A stretch of DNA of 64,000 nucleotides, from the NCBI RefSeq assembly GCF_900090045.1, contig NC_041782.1, positions 955,001-1,019,000 of the forward strand, read 5' to 3'. Positions 33,301 to 44,615 of this stretch are shown one piece after another (positions within the stretch are counted from its first letter, which is position 1; each line of letters opens with the position of its first letter). Below the pieces are notes generated by a model. The model did not search any database. It was not told where the DNA came from and was given only the letters and a program-made list of their open reading frames with translations. Source of the DNA: Plasmodium malariae (Eukaryota > Apicomplexa > Aconoidasida > Haemosporida > Plasmodiidae). The translations under genes were made by a program, and so were the position numbers.

Positions 33301-35741
33301 AGAACAATTTTAAAGACTTAATATATGTAATGGAATATTTAAATGTATTTAATATTACTGAAACTATTATGTTTATACAAAAGTTTACTGAGAGTATTTG
33401 TGCATCTTACTGTATGGGTATAACAAATGTTTTAGAATTGTCAAATAATGATATGTTGTTATACGAAAAAATGAGATTAATTTTTAACAATCAAGGTATG
33501 ACAGTAGTAACAAAAAATTCTGAATATGAATTTAATGATGCAGAATTTGAAAAATTTTTACTTTTATTAAATTTAAATAAATATACTATACCTTTAAACT
33601 GTCCTTGCAAGTTTTATACTAACAATATTATTAGCTATTACATACAATATAATTCAGGTTTAAAGGGGAATTTTTATCAATTGAAAAAATCACAATTTAC
33701 AGAAAAGTTCTCTCCTTCTTATCTATTAGATAAATTAATTGTTCTACAAGATAAATTGAATTATATTAGAAAACATGGAAAACTAGAAGTAAATAAAAGA
33801 GCAGTTAAAAATGAAGATGACGATGATGATGATTTTCATGAAAATGTGTATTATCACAAGCAACGATATATTCCTACTATAAGAACATTAAATGTAGAAA
33901 ATAATAGTAATACTACGGATAATACTGTAAACAATTTTACATATCCAGACATGGACTTATTAATTGTATACTACAATTCACCATTAGTAAATTTTAAAAA
34001 TTTAACGGATGTAAAAAATATTCTTATTGAAGAAGTCAATTCAAAAATATTTTATATCAACTCTTTTCGAATAGGTAACCAATTTTTCCCAACCTACAGC
34101 AACTTAGGAAAAGATGACCACGATCTAGAAATCTTAGAAGAAGTAAATGCTTCTAAAATTAATGCACCTAGTAGGAATAGCGGTAAATCTACCTCTAAAT
34201 CTACCACTTCTAATCAAAATAATGGTAAACATGTATCCCACTTAGGATGTTTTACCTTACCAAACGTAAAGTCATTGGATAAACACAATAACAAACAAAA
34301 CGAGGACAACTTTTTATCTTCCCCTATTAAAGTACAAGGGGATTGTGAATGGGTTCCTTTAAAAAGTCCACAAAATTATGAAGATTTTTATAATGAAAAG
34401 AAACGAAATACGGGTTTATTTGAAAAGAGTGAAGAAAGTAACAATGAAAATAAATTAAGTGATGATTTAAATTTAAAATATAACTTTTTTGAAAATGGAG
34501 ATATAGATAATAAAAAAGAAGAAGATTTGTACGCAAAAAATATACATGCTAATGATACTAGTGAAACGGACTCGTTACCACTAAATGGTAAAACAAAGAA
34601 GAAATATCATAGCAACAAAAGCAACATCAGTAGTAACAGCAATAGTAACAACATTGGTAATAACGATAGCAATGTGAAAAAGAGTATAAAGGCAAAATAT
34701 CTAATTTATTTTTTTAAAAATATACATGTGTGGAAAACCCAAGTGTACTGTCAAAATATGAACTATATCAATAATTTACTGGAAAACATAAACTATGATG
34801 AAGATATTATATTCCAGGAAAATTTAGAAGAGGATATTGTCTATGTTTATTTTACCAGCAAATTAGGAGTAAAATATGATATTGATGTTAATTATTTTAT
34901 ATTTTTATTACAAAAAATATCCTTAATAATGTATGTAGAAGATTTATGTGGTATTTTCCAATTAGATGATGTTAAACAAAATCAAAAATTAGACAGACAT
35001 TTAGAGAATACTACAAATACACAAAATTTTATAGAAAAACATATTATATTTTTTTATGAACAATATTCTAATAAAAATAAATATGCAAAACAGTTATCTA
35101 ACATTTCTACCTCTACTTTCTTTTCTTCTAAAAAAGATATAATTTTGAATACAGAATCGTATAATAATATTATTTTTAATGAAAAGGATATTTACGATGT
35201 TATGTTTATTTATATGGAAGATGTGTTGACAGAAAAAATGGTTATTGATACTTGGCTTACGCCATATGGTTTCATGTTATATAAACCAAATAATGATAGC
35301 GGTAATAATGATAATATCAAATTGTCAATATCTAAAAATGAAAATATAACTAAACATTCAAGAAACTCTATAGATAAATATTTATTTTATGAATATAAAA
35401 AAATAAGCAATAACATTTTACAATATTATGATGATTTGAATTCTAAAATTCCTCAATTTAAAGATAACCTAAAAGAATATAAATTAGTCATATATAATGA
35501 TAATCCATCTATGACAAATATTGTTCTTACAACAACTATAAACGTATTAAATGTTGCCCTATTGCAAAGTATATTAGAAGTAGTATTAGAAATCAAAGCA
35601 AATCAACAATTCTTTTCCTACAATGGTAAATTTATATCATTAAATACATTCATCATCTTAGACGAGGGTATAAATTATCTCTTCTTTAACTACATCCCTA
35701 ATGAAAATCACCCTGCGTTAAGTAATACCGGATATGCCTGA
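30303..35741 (+). CDS. Repeat-rich secreted protein, putative merozoite surface protein
   Basis: Single exon, 1812 residues. Residues 1-24 are a signal peptide (MLRIAYFSLSFIILSFLFFS). Residues about 184-430 are tandem repeats made of a long block (PIPDDVSKGEVNHQLNYNN...) and hexapeptides EPNHAV/EPNHAT. About 737-848 is a tetrapeptide array (YNNE/YNNK/YNDK). The C-terminal half (about 940-1812) is less repetitive and contains scattered cysteines (ESICASYC, NCPCKFY, LGCFTL, GDCEWV, VYCQNM, EDLCGIF) that could form disulfides. There is no C-terminal hydrophobic segment, so no GPI anchor or transmembrane helix is predicted; surface association would be peripheral. The identification rests on its position between GDP-fucose synthase and HAP2, where I recall P. 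falciparum having a putative merozoite surface protein, and on the secreted, repetitive character. The frame may continue past its stop in a shifted frame (see findings). Confidence 0.82.
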   Translation: MLRIAYFSLSFIILSFLFFSGHNALPNEEDKNKKAILLALLTNTFINNKEYKNGEDINIALENINNMKLHPTDNDKFDKFLDALFKHHNIYVTLDDHDKRIIHISGVLSEFYVDVDTLTEEKQKEYFNTFYEKGHTLINLILHSNLIHTKHDKDVNKENHKEETKPNHPDSPIPDEEPNLEKEPIPDDVSKGEVNHQLNYNNVYDSDIEVESNHEVEPNHEVEPNHAVEPNHAVEPNHAVEPNHAVEPNHATEPNHATEPNPENEPIPDDVSKGEVNHQLNYNNVYDSDIEVESNHEVEPNHEVEPNHAVEPNHAVEPNHATEPNHATEPNHATEPNHAVEPNHATEPNPENEPNPENEPIPDDVSKGEVNHQLNYNNVYDSDIEVEPNHAAEPNPENEPIPDDVSKGEVNHQLNYNNVYGSDHEDETNHETEFKQEETHNYEYEAKQEDEHKEHYEHSHTNEPEKEVAHSYEAEHKKEDKPMQENEENYQYGDDQEYDEEEFKNKNVEYIQKKLKNLLAMKSIKLNNNSNGEFKVNFYTNYVNYINQPPSNSGSNHQEKYEYTEINQESKKKKKKSDKMDYNSYFVKEVPTVVGEDEGEGDDIVNTNDIKQVNENLYNTNKAYDHMYNKKIEGMEEKANKYYPYDDSSEYADNARYLKKGNELNKEGNNYYYYDDGKTQHRRSNEYEQDRGNINGMKMSNKKPGKSEAKASHFPYTYYNPYYMYSLNSTGSPKYNSNSKYNNGYTNGHNNEYNYEYSNKYNDKYNDKYNNKYSNKYSNKYNNEYNNEYNNEYNNEYNNKYNNEYNNKYNNKYNNEYNNKYNNEYNNKYNNKYNNKYSDKYSDRYKKYNNNYYNNYNKKQNKKSLYDFMLQKKALEKEHMLKNNYENQESNTKKNKIGLFLDTLTELARYIESTINKNKINASKMKNNQLGDNKHDAIQQSKKRPIHKRKEMKSRKMKTKTDLVDEKEKEKIQDTMFVKIGQNGTIGLLNFFDFREGLLKNNFKDLIYVMEYLNVFNITETIMFIQKFTESICASYCMGITNVLELSNNDMLLYEKMRLIFNNQGMTVVTKNSEYEFNDAEFEKFLLLLNLNKYTIPLNCPCKFYTNNIISYYIQYNSGLKGNFYQLKKSQFTEKFSPSYLLDKLIVLQDKLNYIRKHGKLEVNKRAVKNEDDDDDDFHENVYYHKQRYIPTIRTLNVENNSNTTDNTVNNFTYPDMDLLIVYYNSPLVNFKNLTDVKNILIEEVNSKIFYINSFRIGNQFFPTYSNLGKDDHDLEILEEVNASKINAPSRNSGKSTSKSTTSNQNNGKHVSHLGCFTLPNVKSLDKHNNKQNEDNFLSSPIKVQGDCEWVPLKSPQNYEDFYNEKKRNTGLFEKSEESNNENKLSDDLNLKYNFFENGDIDNKKEEDLYAKNIHANDTSETDSLPLNGKTKKKYHSNKSNISSNSNSNNIGNNDSNVKKSIKAKYLIYFFKNIHVWKTQVYCQNMNYINNLLENINYDEDIIFQENLEEDIVYVYFTSKLGVKYDIDVNYFIFLLQKISLIMYVEDLCGIFQLDDVKQNQKLDRHLENTTNTQNFIEKHIIFFYEQYSNKNKYAKQLSNISTSTFFSSKKDIILNTESYNNIIFNEKDIYDVMFIYMEDVLTEKMVIDTWLTPYGFMLYKPNNDSGNNDNIKLSISKNENITKHSRNSIDKYLFYEYKKISNNILQYYDDLNSKIPQFKDNLKEYKLVIYNDNPSMTNIVLTTTINVLNVALLQSILEVVLEIKANQQFFSYNGKFISLNTFIILDEGINYLFFNYIPNENHPALSNTGYA
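30852..31590 (+). repeat. Higher-order coding repeat in the MSP-like gene
   Basis: Four copies of a near-identical block encoding PIPDDVSKGEVNHQLNYNN plus VYDSDIEVE (the last copy ends VYGSDHEDE) start at 30852, 31098, 31380 and 31500. They are separated by variable numbers of 18-bp units encoding VEPNHA/TEPNHA. The spacings of 246, 282 and 120 bp are all multiples of three. Confidence 0.95.
32513..32850 (+). repeat. 12-bp coding repeat (YNN[E/K]) in the MSP-like gene
   Basis: About 28 head-to-tail 12-bp units of the type aatacaataatg/aatacaataaat encode the tetrapeptides YNNE, YNNK, YNDK and YSNK. The period of three-codon multiples keeps all frames open, which creates spurious antisense proteins. 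Confidence 0.95.
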
Positions 35742-37214
35742 AAAGGCACTGCTTAATAGGGAGAGTACGTATAACGCAGTGTTTGTTCAGCGGAGCCTAT
35801 ACTTAACAAATCATATACTCAACAGCGTGTTTCCTTTTGAATGTAATATCTATGGTCAGAAGAAGGATCCAAAAATTTTTAAATTAAAAAAAAAAAAAAA
35901 AACAAACACAAGAACATATATAACATATACTACACAAGCAGGTACTGGAAGAGACACTGAAAAAGACGAAATAGGGGACTCCAAAAAAAAAAAAAAAAAT
36001 TATAGTAAAATAAAATAAAAACATGGGAGTTATATCAAGAAAAGAAAATTTTAAAATACAAAGGAATGATTAAAAACTCATGAAGAATTACTTATTCCGA
36101 AGTCAAAATTATATACAAATCTCTAATTAGTTTTTTTTAACCAACATATGGTCACGTTAAGAAATAAGCAACACGAGAAACATATATTCGAAGCAAACAC
36201 TGCAGTTGTAAATGGCTAATCTGTGGTATACACAAAACTTTATGATAAACAAAGAGGATATGCACATGTATACATATATATATATATATATACATTTATA
36301 GTATACATACACGCATATACATACATATATATATAGGATAAAGAAAAATGAAAATGTTCGTATAAAAATGGTACCTAAATTAAACTACATTTTGCTCTTT
36401 CGAGTATAAAGAAAAATACATATTTCGAGATAAAACTCAAAAGCAGTTTGAGTATCCTGTATGAAATAAATGTAGATTAACCTGAATAGTGTTTTTCACA
36501 AAAGAAAAAGGAGTACATATATGCCTGCATACATACATATATACTTACATGCGTCCGATTATCACGTTATGTTTTCTTTTTTTTTTTTTTAATTTCCTTT
36601 TTAACGCGTATGTTTGTATAAACATATATGTACACATATATACATATGTGTACATCTATAGGCATTTGTGTATACCCCCTTTTTTTTTTTTTTTTTTTTT
36701 TGTTGTACAAATCAAACAGATATAAAATGTTTTAGTGGCTTTTTATTTCGTACTGTTTTATTTTTATTTTTTAAACAAATTTTAAAAATTTTTATAAATC
36801 TTATGTAAATCTGTCTATATATTCTTTATATATTGAACTATTTTAAATTTTATTAAATAATTATTTTGTTTATATTATAAGGGTATGAGGGGGTGGAAGA
36901 AATAAAATACCTCTGTGGAAATACAGTTAATTCTTTTTTCCTTACAAATAATTGCAACCTTAAGTGATTTCTTCATATAACAATTACCAATTTTTGTTAC
37001 AAGATGTTAAAAGAAATTATATAAGACATGACTGTGGCAGCAATTTTTTTTTTTTTTTAAGATACTATCTACAACTTTACACTATGTCAGTGCTTCTGTT
37101 TTAGGAAAAAAATCAAATGGACAAATACAAGTATCCGTGGAATAGCAATACATAGTTTGTTGTCCATAGTGGTATACATACATATATACGTGTATATGGA
37201 TGTATATGTATGTA

Positions 37215-37408
37215 TATATCTTTACATATCTGCACATGCCTTTATATGTTTGCATATCTCTGTATATGTTTTCATATCCCTGTGTATGTTTACTTATCCC
37301 TGTATATGTTTTCATATCCCTGTGTATGTTTACTTATCCCTGTATATGTTTTCGTATTCCTGTGTATGTTTACTTATCCCTGTATATTTCCGCACATGTC
37401 TGTATATG
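37215..37408. repeat. 20-bp minisatellite with 40-bp higher order
   Basis: The core tatccctgt recurs every 20 bp (at 37275, 37295, 37315, 37335, 37355 as a tattcc variant, and 37375). Alternating units end in tatgtttact and tatgttttca, which gives a 40-bp super-period. Diverged copies extend left to about 37215 and right to about 37408. Because 20 is not a multiple of three, the three plus-frames read related but different peptides. Confidence 0.88.
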
Positions 37409-37620
37409 CGAGGAATGTTAGTAAAAATTTTCTTTTAAAAATATGACAAATATTTTTGGTAAAAGCAACAAATTTATTTACACTTCTGATTATACCATTA
37501 TATGTAAACATCGTTATATGTATATTTAAAGGAGTCAAAAAAAAAAAAGGGAGCCAAAAATTATTCTCTTCCTTTTTTAGTCAGAAGTTTTTGCAAAAAT
37601 AAAAATATATCATAAAATTT

Positions 37621-37767
37621 ATGAATAATACCCCATTTCGACTCATTTTGTATTCATTATACATGTTTATATTTTGCTTATCCAAGGGAGTATTTGTAGG
37701 AGGACCGTATAGAGATATTACTAGAACTATGAAAGAGTATAAGAAAAATAAAAACTTAATTAATTAG
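37621..37767 (+). CDS. Candidate small secreted protein (48 aa)
   Basis: ATG to TAG, 48 codons. The N-terminus looks like a signal peptide (FRLILYSLYMFIFCLSKG), followed by a short hydrophilic part, VFVGGPYRDITRTMKEYKKN. The base composition is closer to coding than the flanks. It lies 410 bp upstream of HAP2 on the same strand, behind a poly-pyrimidine/AG sequence (ending at about 37580). It could be an isolated small secreted protein, a first exon whose continuation I cannot find, or chance. No family is recognised. Confidence 0.3.
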   Translation: MNNTPFRLILYSLYMFIFCLSKGVFVGGPYRDITRTMKEYKKNKNLIN

Positions 37768-38177
37768 GGATAATATTAAGAAGACATGTAAAGAATTAAT
37801 ATGTTAAATAGGAAAAAATGTAAAAACAAGCAAATTTGAAAAACAGAATTTTAAAAAAATTAATAGATGATAGTATTTAGGGAGAAAAAAGAGATTTAAA
37901 AAAGGATAAAATTAAAAAAAATAAAATAAAATAATGATGTACACTTGAAGGAATGTTATATCAGTTAATGATTGACCATTTTTAGTTATATTATAATCCT
38001 CCTGTCAGCAGCTACGTGAGAACTTCTACATGTAAGCAGCTATATATGAGCATCTACGTATAAGGACACATTCCGTGGCATTTGAATGGACAAACATAGA
38101 AGATATTTCATAAATGTTTGATGAATTATTCCTTTTTTTTTTTTTTTTCTTTTTTTTTCTTCACACATTGAAGAAAA

Positions 38178-40869
38178 ATGAAGCATAAAAGCAAGAGGTT
38201 AAAAGTTAAACACATATTTAAATTTCTCACTGTGCTTTTACGTTATATCACTTTAAAAAATTACAAATTAAATGACAATGGACAGGAAATTTCGTTCATT
38301 CAGTTAGCACATGCCTTCTCTAAAAAAAAAGTGTGCACGTCTTCATCCGACGACTCAACATGCCGTATGGTCGCATTTGGTGAACTAGATGTTTCTAACA
38401 ATTCAGTTAGTACCTAATCATGCGTACAGACATGTGTACATGCGCATGCTCAAATGGTCCTCGCACATATATATACAGACAAACTCTTTGCATTACTGCT
38501 ATTTTGCTATACATTTGCAGGTGGTAAGATTGAAGATACTAAGACCGGACGGAAAAGGATATTTTTTAACCATGCGAAGAGACTACGTAACAATATCGTA
38601 CTACCTAAAATATATAAAGGATATACCTTTTCAATATAGAGAAGTGGTAGATGTATTTAATAATCATGTATATAAAACATATACAGAAAGGGAGATCAAG
38701 TTATTTACGTACAGATGTAATGTTCGAAGAATTGAAGATATTAATAGGACAGTTGGTAATTTCCCCCCTCATTTTCTTGAATATATGAGAGGGGAATCAT
38801 GTGCATGTCAATCGTACAATCTTTTTAAGGATAATAATGCTATAAAAAGATCTAAATTAAAATGCATATATTTCAATATGTTGTTTTCTGAATCAGCTAC
38901 AGTATATAGTAGGCACTGTGCTATAATGGACTTGTCTCATTATTCTGTTTATGATATTGATTACCCTCCTATTTTTAATACATATGTTGATATAACATTA
39001 CAGGAGTATTCTTATGATGATGTATCTAGTGTTTTAAATAAGAAACATGATTTAGTTACTAAAGAAAAAAAGTACGAGTTAAATGATACTATAACAGAAA
39101 TTCGGGATGATTATTTCGATATATGGTTACTTTTAAGGAGCGAATTTCATGGAAAGAGGACTCTAGTTAATTTATCGAATGACTATATATTGATTCCATC
39201 ATCACCTATAGATGATGTAGATGTAATAGATAGCGATATTACAAGAAATTGTGGTTTAGAAAAAGATTCATCTCTTTTAAAAGGCTGTGATTACTTAGGA
39301 ATATGTAACGTTATACATCCTTGTTTAAGAAAAGCATTGATGCTACCAAAATATCTTTTTGATTTAAGTGGAAAGACATGTAATAAATTAGGTGTATCTT
39401 TGAACAAATGGAGAGAAGCAGATGGCAATTTTTGTGCCTCTACTGCTGGGTATTGTATATCAGCAAATCTGCAAAAATATTATGATGAACATAAGGAAGC
39501 TATGAATAGAAATAAGGTTTCGAAATATAAAATTAAAAATATATATGCTTCAGAACCTCAGACGAAAATTTACAATGCTGCTAACTTACCAGATTATCTA
39601 AAAGAAAAAATTACTCCTGATAAAAAGGTAGACGTAAATGATATAGAAAACAAAGTTTTTTATAATGAGAATGCAGCTATACATAGCCATTTTATTGATT
39701 ACAAATATAATGGGAATCATTCTGTAGAAATTAAATTTGAAACCAATGCTTTAGAAGTTTATGAAATAAGACCCATATCAAATGCAACCATTACACATAT
39801 CACAACACCTAAGGACTGTTCATCTAGTCAAACAAATTCAAAAGAATGTGCACTTATTGTTCATGTTTGGAATAATAGTAATAATATTTCTTCTAACTTT
39901 TCTTGTCAGGTTATATGCACAGATAAAGATACTGGAAAAATAGCTAGCCATATTAACCCTATTAGTCCTGTACGTGCATATATTGACGCAAATAAAAATT
40001 ATGCTTTTTATTTCATTATTAAGTTTTTAATAAATAAACAAATAAAAACTAAATGTAATGCAATTGTAAAGGATGCAAATGGAAAGGAATGTTCTAAAAA
40101 GGAATTCGAATTAACATCAAAAGAAGTGATCAAAATTGTTGAAGAGATTGTACAACCAGAAAAAGCATTACAGCCTTCTGTAACAAAATATGAAAGTGAT
40201 GCTATTGATCCAGATGATTCTGCCAAACATACATGCAAATGTTCACTTGATTTATTATGCTATGCTCTTAATTTTAAAAAATGCACTGCTTATTATACAA
40301 ATTTAATTAAAGAAATAATAGGGAAATTTGCTACAATAGTTATCTTAATTATTCTTGCACCATCCTTAATACCCCTCTTGCCATTTTTTATCAAATTTTT
40401 TTTCATTTGTTTGACCTTTTCAGTTAAAATATATCACTCTTTACTAACTACTATAGGAAATATAAAAAAAAAAAAAAAAAAAAAAAAAATTCACACGTCC
40501 GAAAATAAATATCAAAGGAACATAGGGGAAAATATTTCTGCTTCAGCATCTGCTTCTTCCTCTTCCTTAATCGAGACAAGCAGTGTTTCTTCTAATTCTC
40601 AAGAAAGGGTAACAAAAAATTCTTCCGTACATACAAATAAATTAACTACGCATACAGGGCATACACAAACAAGGAAAATAGGTAAAAAGAAAAATATCAA
40701 AGGAACTAGCGATTTGGGGAAATATAATGGTACTTCATTAGAGAGCTCAGTAACATATTCAAGCCAATCTACTACCTCAGTTGATTTAAGTTCATGCGAG
40801 AATTATCGTATTTCGCGTAAGCACAGTTTTTCATCAAGGAAAAAAACATATAGCACAAATCGTAAATGA
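38178..40869 (+). CDS. HAP2: Male gamete fusion factor HAP2/GCS1, 2 exons
   Basis: A class II-like fusogen on male gametes that merges the gamete membranes after binding. Exons are 38178-38405 and 38521-40869 (858 residues), with donor GTTAGT, acceptor TTTGCAG and phase 0. The N-terminal hydrophobic stretch ([15 protein letters not shown]) is a weak signal peptide. The ectodomain contains the HAP2-GCS1 signature at about 355-405, with [12 protein letters not shown] and [15 protein letters not shown] aligning to the plant family pattern CNKxGV...NFC...C. Other conserved cysteines include ESCACQ, DCSSSQ and CQVICTD. A membrane-proximal Cys cluster ([14 protein letters not shown]) precedes the transmembrane region at about 676-710 ([20 protein letters not shown]). 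The cytoplasmic tail is basic, with a Lys run at 40463-40488 and many Ser/Thr. The usual Plasmodium length is about 830-890. Confidence 0.95.
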
Positions 40870-43800
40870 AAAATGTACATATATACTGTGGAACATCGAT
40901 AACAGGTTTCACGAAGTAACATAAAAATGGAAATGTGCGTGTTAAACTACACAAAATTGCAAAAAAAAAAAATTTTTTTTTTTCTAATTTTGCTTTTCTT
41001 TTCATTTTTTTGTACATAAAAAAAAAATTATATCAACAACTTTTAACTTCGCTTAGCATAGTTTTGCCTTTCCTGCATTATAAATCTTATATTCTTACAA
41101 ATATTTTTTTTTTTTAGCTAATAATATATATGCGGACGTACATCCACATACTCATACATACGTCCATACGCACATACGTATATATATGTATGATTAAATC
41201 CTACCTTATATGTAATTATATACTTCCTGGGATTTATATTTAATCAATTCTTTAACTGCTTTATTTTTATATTTTACTGTTCACATCGCGCGTTTACATA
41301 AAATTTGTTAGAAAGAATGAGCCAAAAGGAAATTTCAGTAATCATACGTGTATATATAAATCCATGTACACATAACGGTCTATAAACATATTACACCGTT
41401 CTGATGTATAATGTGATACTACAATATGCAGGAGGTACAAATAATTTAACATCTGATGCAAATGAATTAAGTCATTTATTTTAGGAGTGAACATTAACTT
41501 TGTTCGTAGCAGTACATGCAGTGTACGTATAAACCTTGAGTAAATACTTTAGAGGCATGCATTCAGTTTTCATAAAATTTTTATTTCAAACTATCTGTTC
41601 ATGTGTTAGAAAAACGAATAATTTTTTAACAGTTTCAACGAATATTTAACGTATAAATTTTCTTTTAAAAAAGGATTAAATGTTGATATATTACCTGATC
41701 GATATATCTATAAATGTATCATCAAATGTTCACGTATATGTTTTAACACATATAAGAAATGGCGATGAATAAATTTCCTTTTTACCCTCCCTGTAAAAAG
41801 AAATTACGCCTTTAGTAGAAATAACTTTATCAAATATTTTATTTTTTGCTTAAAGTTATATGTCTTATATATATACATTTAACATTCTTTTCTTAAGGCC
41901 TTTCTTTTTATTTTGTAAACTAATAAAAAAAAATATATATTTGTTTTTTTACAAATCCGTTATCCTAGCACATTTTCAACTTCCTCAAAGGTTAAATAAC
42001 ATATTACAGGCGCAAAAAAAAAAAAAAAAAAAAAAAAGTATGAAAATATATAAAATTGTTAGTATATATGAGAAGCACAATTATCTTTATTTTAATTTTT
42101 TACCTTCTTTTTTTTTCGCCTTCAAAATTTATAAAAGTTCATTTTGCATTTTTACACCTCTTGCAGTAAGAAGCTTCAAATTATTGTTTATATCTTTACT
42201 ATATGTAAACATATAATATATATTATATATATTTTTTTCTTTCTTTTTTTTTCGACTGGTATACCTTCTTTTAGTTTCAGATGTATATAAAACAAATATG
42301 TATATGTATGTTTATACATGTGCTTACATATTTTTTTTACATACATTGTATGTGCTGTATCATTTTAAAACATTTTTTTTTTTAGTATTTTTAACTTCTG
42401 CACACAAAAAAAGTTTATGAAATTGTTTCTTTATTTCTTTTTTTTTTTTTTAAATACAAAAAATATAAAAAAAATTTATGTTCCAAAAAAAAATAAGAAA
42501 AATTCAATAACATGATGTCCTAATACAAATTTTACTTAGAGCAAGCGCAACACATCATGTAAAAGTAGGCAACTGTAAATAATTTCGTTAAATGTGAGAT
42601 AACTTTTTATGCCTTATCGCACCTTCTCCAATTTTCTTTTTTGGCCTGATTTATCTATATTTTATAATTTATGCTTGGTCGAAATTGCTTCATATATATA
42701 TATATGCATACACAAAAGAATATCTCTATATATATATGTAAATATTTTATAATCAATATACACCTTTACAAATGTATGTATATATCTATCTGCATATACA
42801 AAAATTTATTGTGCTATTATCTTCATTTTGTGGTTGTTTCATGGTTATTCGTGAAAATATTAATAGTTAACTCATTTCTTAACTTTTTTTTTTTTTTTTT
42901 TTTTTCGTATTTTGTTATTGAATGTGGTAATATACACAAATACAAAAGGAGCATAATTTCTATTTTTTATTTCCCTTCAGCACATAAAAAGTTTCTTATC
43001 ATGTCATCAATATTGAGTTAAATCTAATTCATTAAACATTTTTTTTTTTTTTTGAGTTGAAAATGTTTATATGTAATATCATATATAAATCTCACATATT
43101 ATAGCTATATATAATATATATATACGTATATATAAAGTTCAACTTTATTTTTTCCTTTTTACGTTTTTTATATATTCTGAAGTGCTTTGCTGTTTTTTTT
43201 TTTTTTTTTTAAATTCAATTTCCATATTCACGTTGTGTGATACAAATAACTCTTTTCTTTTAAAAAGTTTTAAATTACAATATTAACACTTTTTATTTAT
43301 TGTGTAAGATACGATTATTATTCTATATAGTCGTGTGTTTACTTATACAGATTGGAGTTAAAATTATAAGTGAGCATGCTTATGTGTATATATACTCGTA
43401 CATATACATATAAGCATGTTTAAATATATACAAAATTATATTACTTATGAACCTTGTATGTATTTGTGTACTTGCTTTTTTTATTCCCCAATTATAACGT
43501 ACTCCTACCTTTTTTTTTCATTATTGATCTTTTATTTACACATAATAAAAATATATATTACATCTTAGTACATTATATTGAATTATATTGTATTATATTA
43601 CATCCTACTGCATACTATTACAGGATATTACGTTGTATTATATTGCATTATACTGTGTTATAGTACATCCTACTGCATACTATTACATCATATTACATTG
43701 TATTATATTGCATTAAAATGTATTATATTACATCCTACTGCATAATATTAGAGCATATTACTTTGAATTATACCTAATGCAACGTATATAATCGCATATT

Positions 43801-44615
43801 TAATCATGCATAGTCACTTATATATAAATATTTACACATTCATACGTATGTATATATATATAATATATATATATATATGTATATGTAAAAAAAAAAAATA
43901 ATAAGAGAGAATAATTTAAAATTACGATAAGACAGAATATTTTATTGTTTCATTTTGTAGATATACATGTTTTTATTTATTTTATAATTTGTATAAAAAT
44001 TAATTATTCTTTTAACGAGTATTACTAAAATAAAAGAGTAATTTATATATCAGTAGAGGGAGAGAAAAAAAATATTTTTACAAGATATAATAAAACAAAA
44101 AAAAAAAAAAATAGTAAACAAATAAAAGAAGTGAAATGTAGCTAATTTATTATACTTAAAATAAAGGAAAATGATACTTGTATAGTGGGAAATTTTTACA
44201 AGATGAAATAAAGAAGAAAGAAAAAAAAGTATATAAAATCAAAATTAATGCAAAAGAGCAATTAATTATAAGTAAAATTTTACGTATATATGAGCATTTA
44301 CATGTACATATATACATATACTTATATATATATATAAACTTATATGTACGTTCCCCTTCTATTTTCTCCCTTTCCCATATAAGTAATAATTTTACCACTT
44401 TCATTTGCCTAATAAGGAATACACTCCCCTATTCGATGTGCTGTATATATCTTCTTTTATTTCCATTTTTATTATATAAGTTATTGTATTTTTTATTTTA
44501 TTTTTCTCTTTCTCTTTTCATCACCTTTTTCCTTTTTTTACAGTTGTGTTCATTTATTCTTCCTTTTTTGCGCACTGCCTTTTTTTTTTTTTTTTTTTGT
44601 AATATAGGAGTGAAA
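40870..44615. other. Long intergenic region between HAP2 and the RanBPM-like gene
   Basis: 3.7 kb with no supported gene. It contains poly-A (42015-42036), several poly-T runs, a 65-bp minisatellite (listed) and AT tracts (about 43853-43878). The frame open from 44178 into the next gene reads a hydrophobic poly-Phe/Leu leader from T-rich DNA; it ends in a T-tract plus AATATAG just before the chosen ATG, so I treat it as untranslated or intronic. Confidence 0.5.
43568..43755. repeat. 65-bp minisatellite, about 3 copies
   Basis: The landmark catcctactgcata occurs at 43601, 43666 and 43731, exactly 65 bp apart. The intervening sequence (tattacattgtattatattgcatta) is repeated with substitutions. 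Non-coding. Confidence 0.92.

Larger units (their letters stand above)
35742..38177. other. Intergenic region between the MSP-like gene and HAP2
   Basis: It starts with a coding-looking shifted frame to 36018 (see findings). It then contains AT repeats (about 36272-36290), a poly-T run (36681-36700), a 20-bp minisatellite (listed) and a small signal-peptide frame at 37621-37767 (listed). Poly-T lies at 38132-38158, just before the HAP2 start. Confidence 0.5.

Noticed and set aside
37215..37446. A CRISPR-like regular array
   Set aside because: Direct tandem units without unique spacers, in a eukaryotic genome. It is a minisatellite.
41860..43021. Two plus-strand frames of about 117 codons in the HAP2/RanBPM-like spacer
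   Set aside because: They consist of poly-Lys and Phe/Ile/Tyr-rich sequence from homopolymers and AT repeats, without coding character or splice support.
44178..44615. N-terminal extension of the RanBPM-like gene with several hydrophobic segments
   Set aside because: It derives from T-rich DNA ending in a poly-T plus AATATAG just before the ATG at 44616. It is more likely UTR or intron than a membrane domain.
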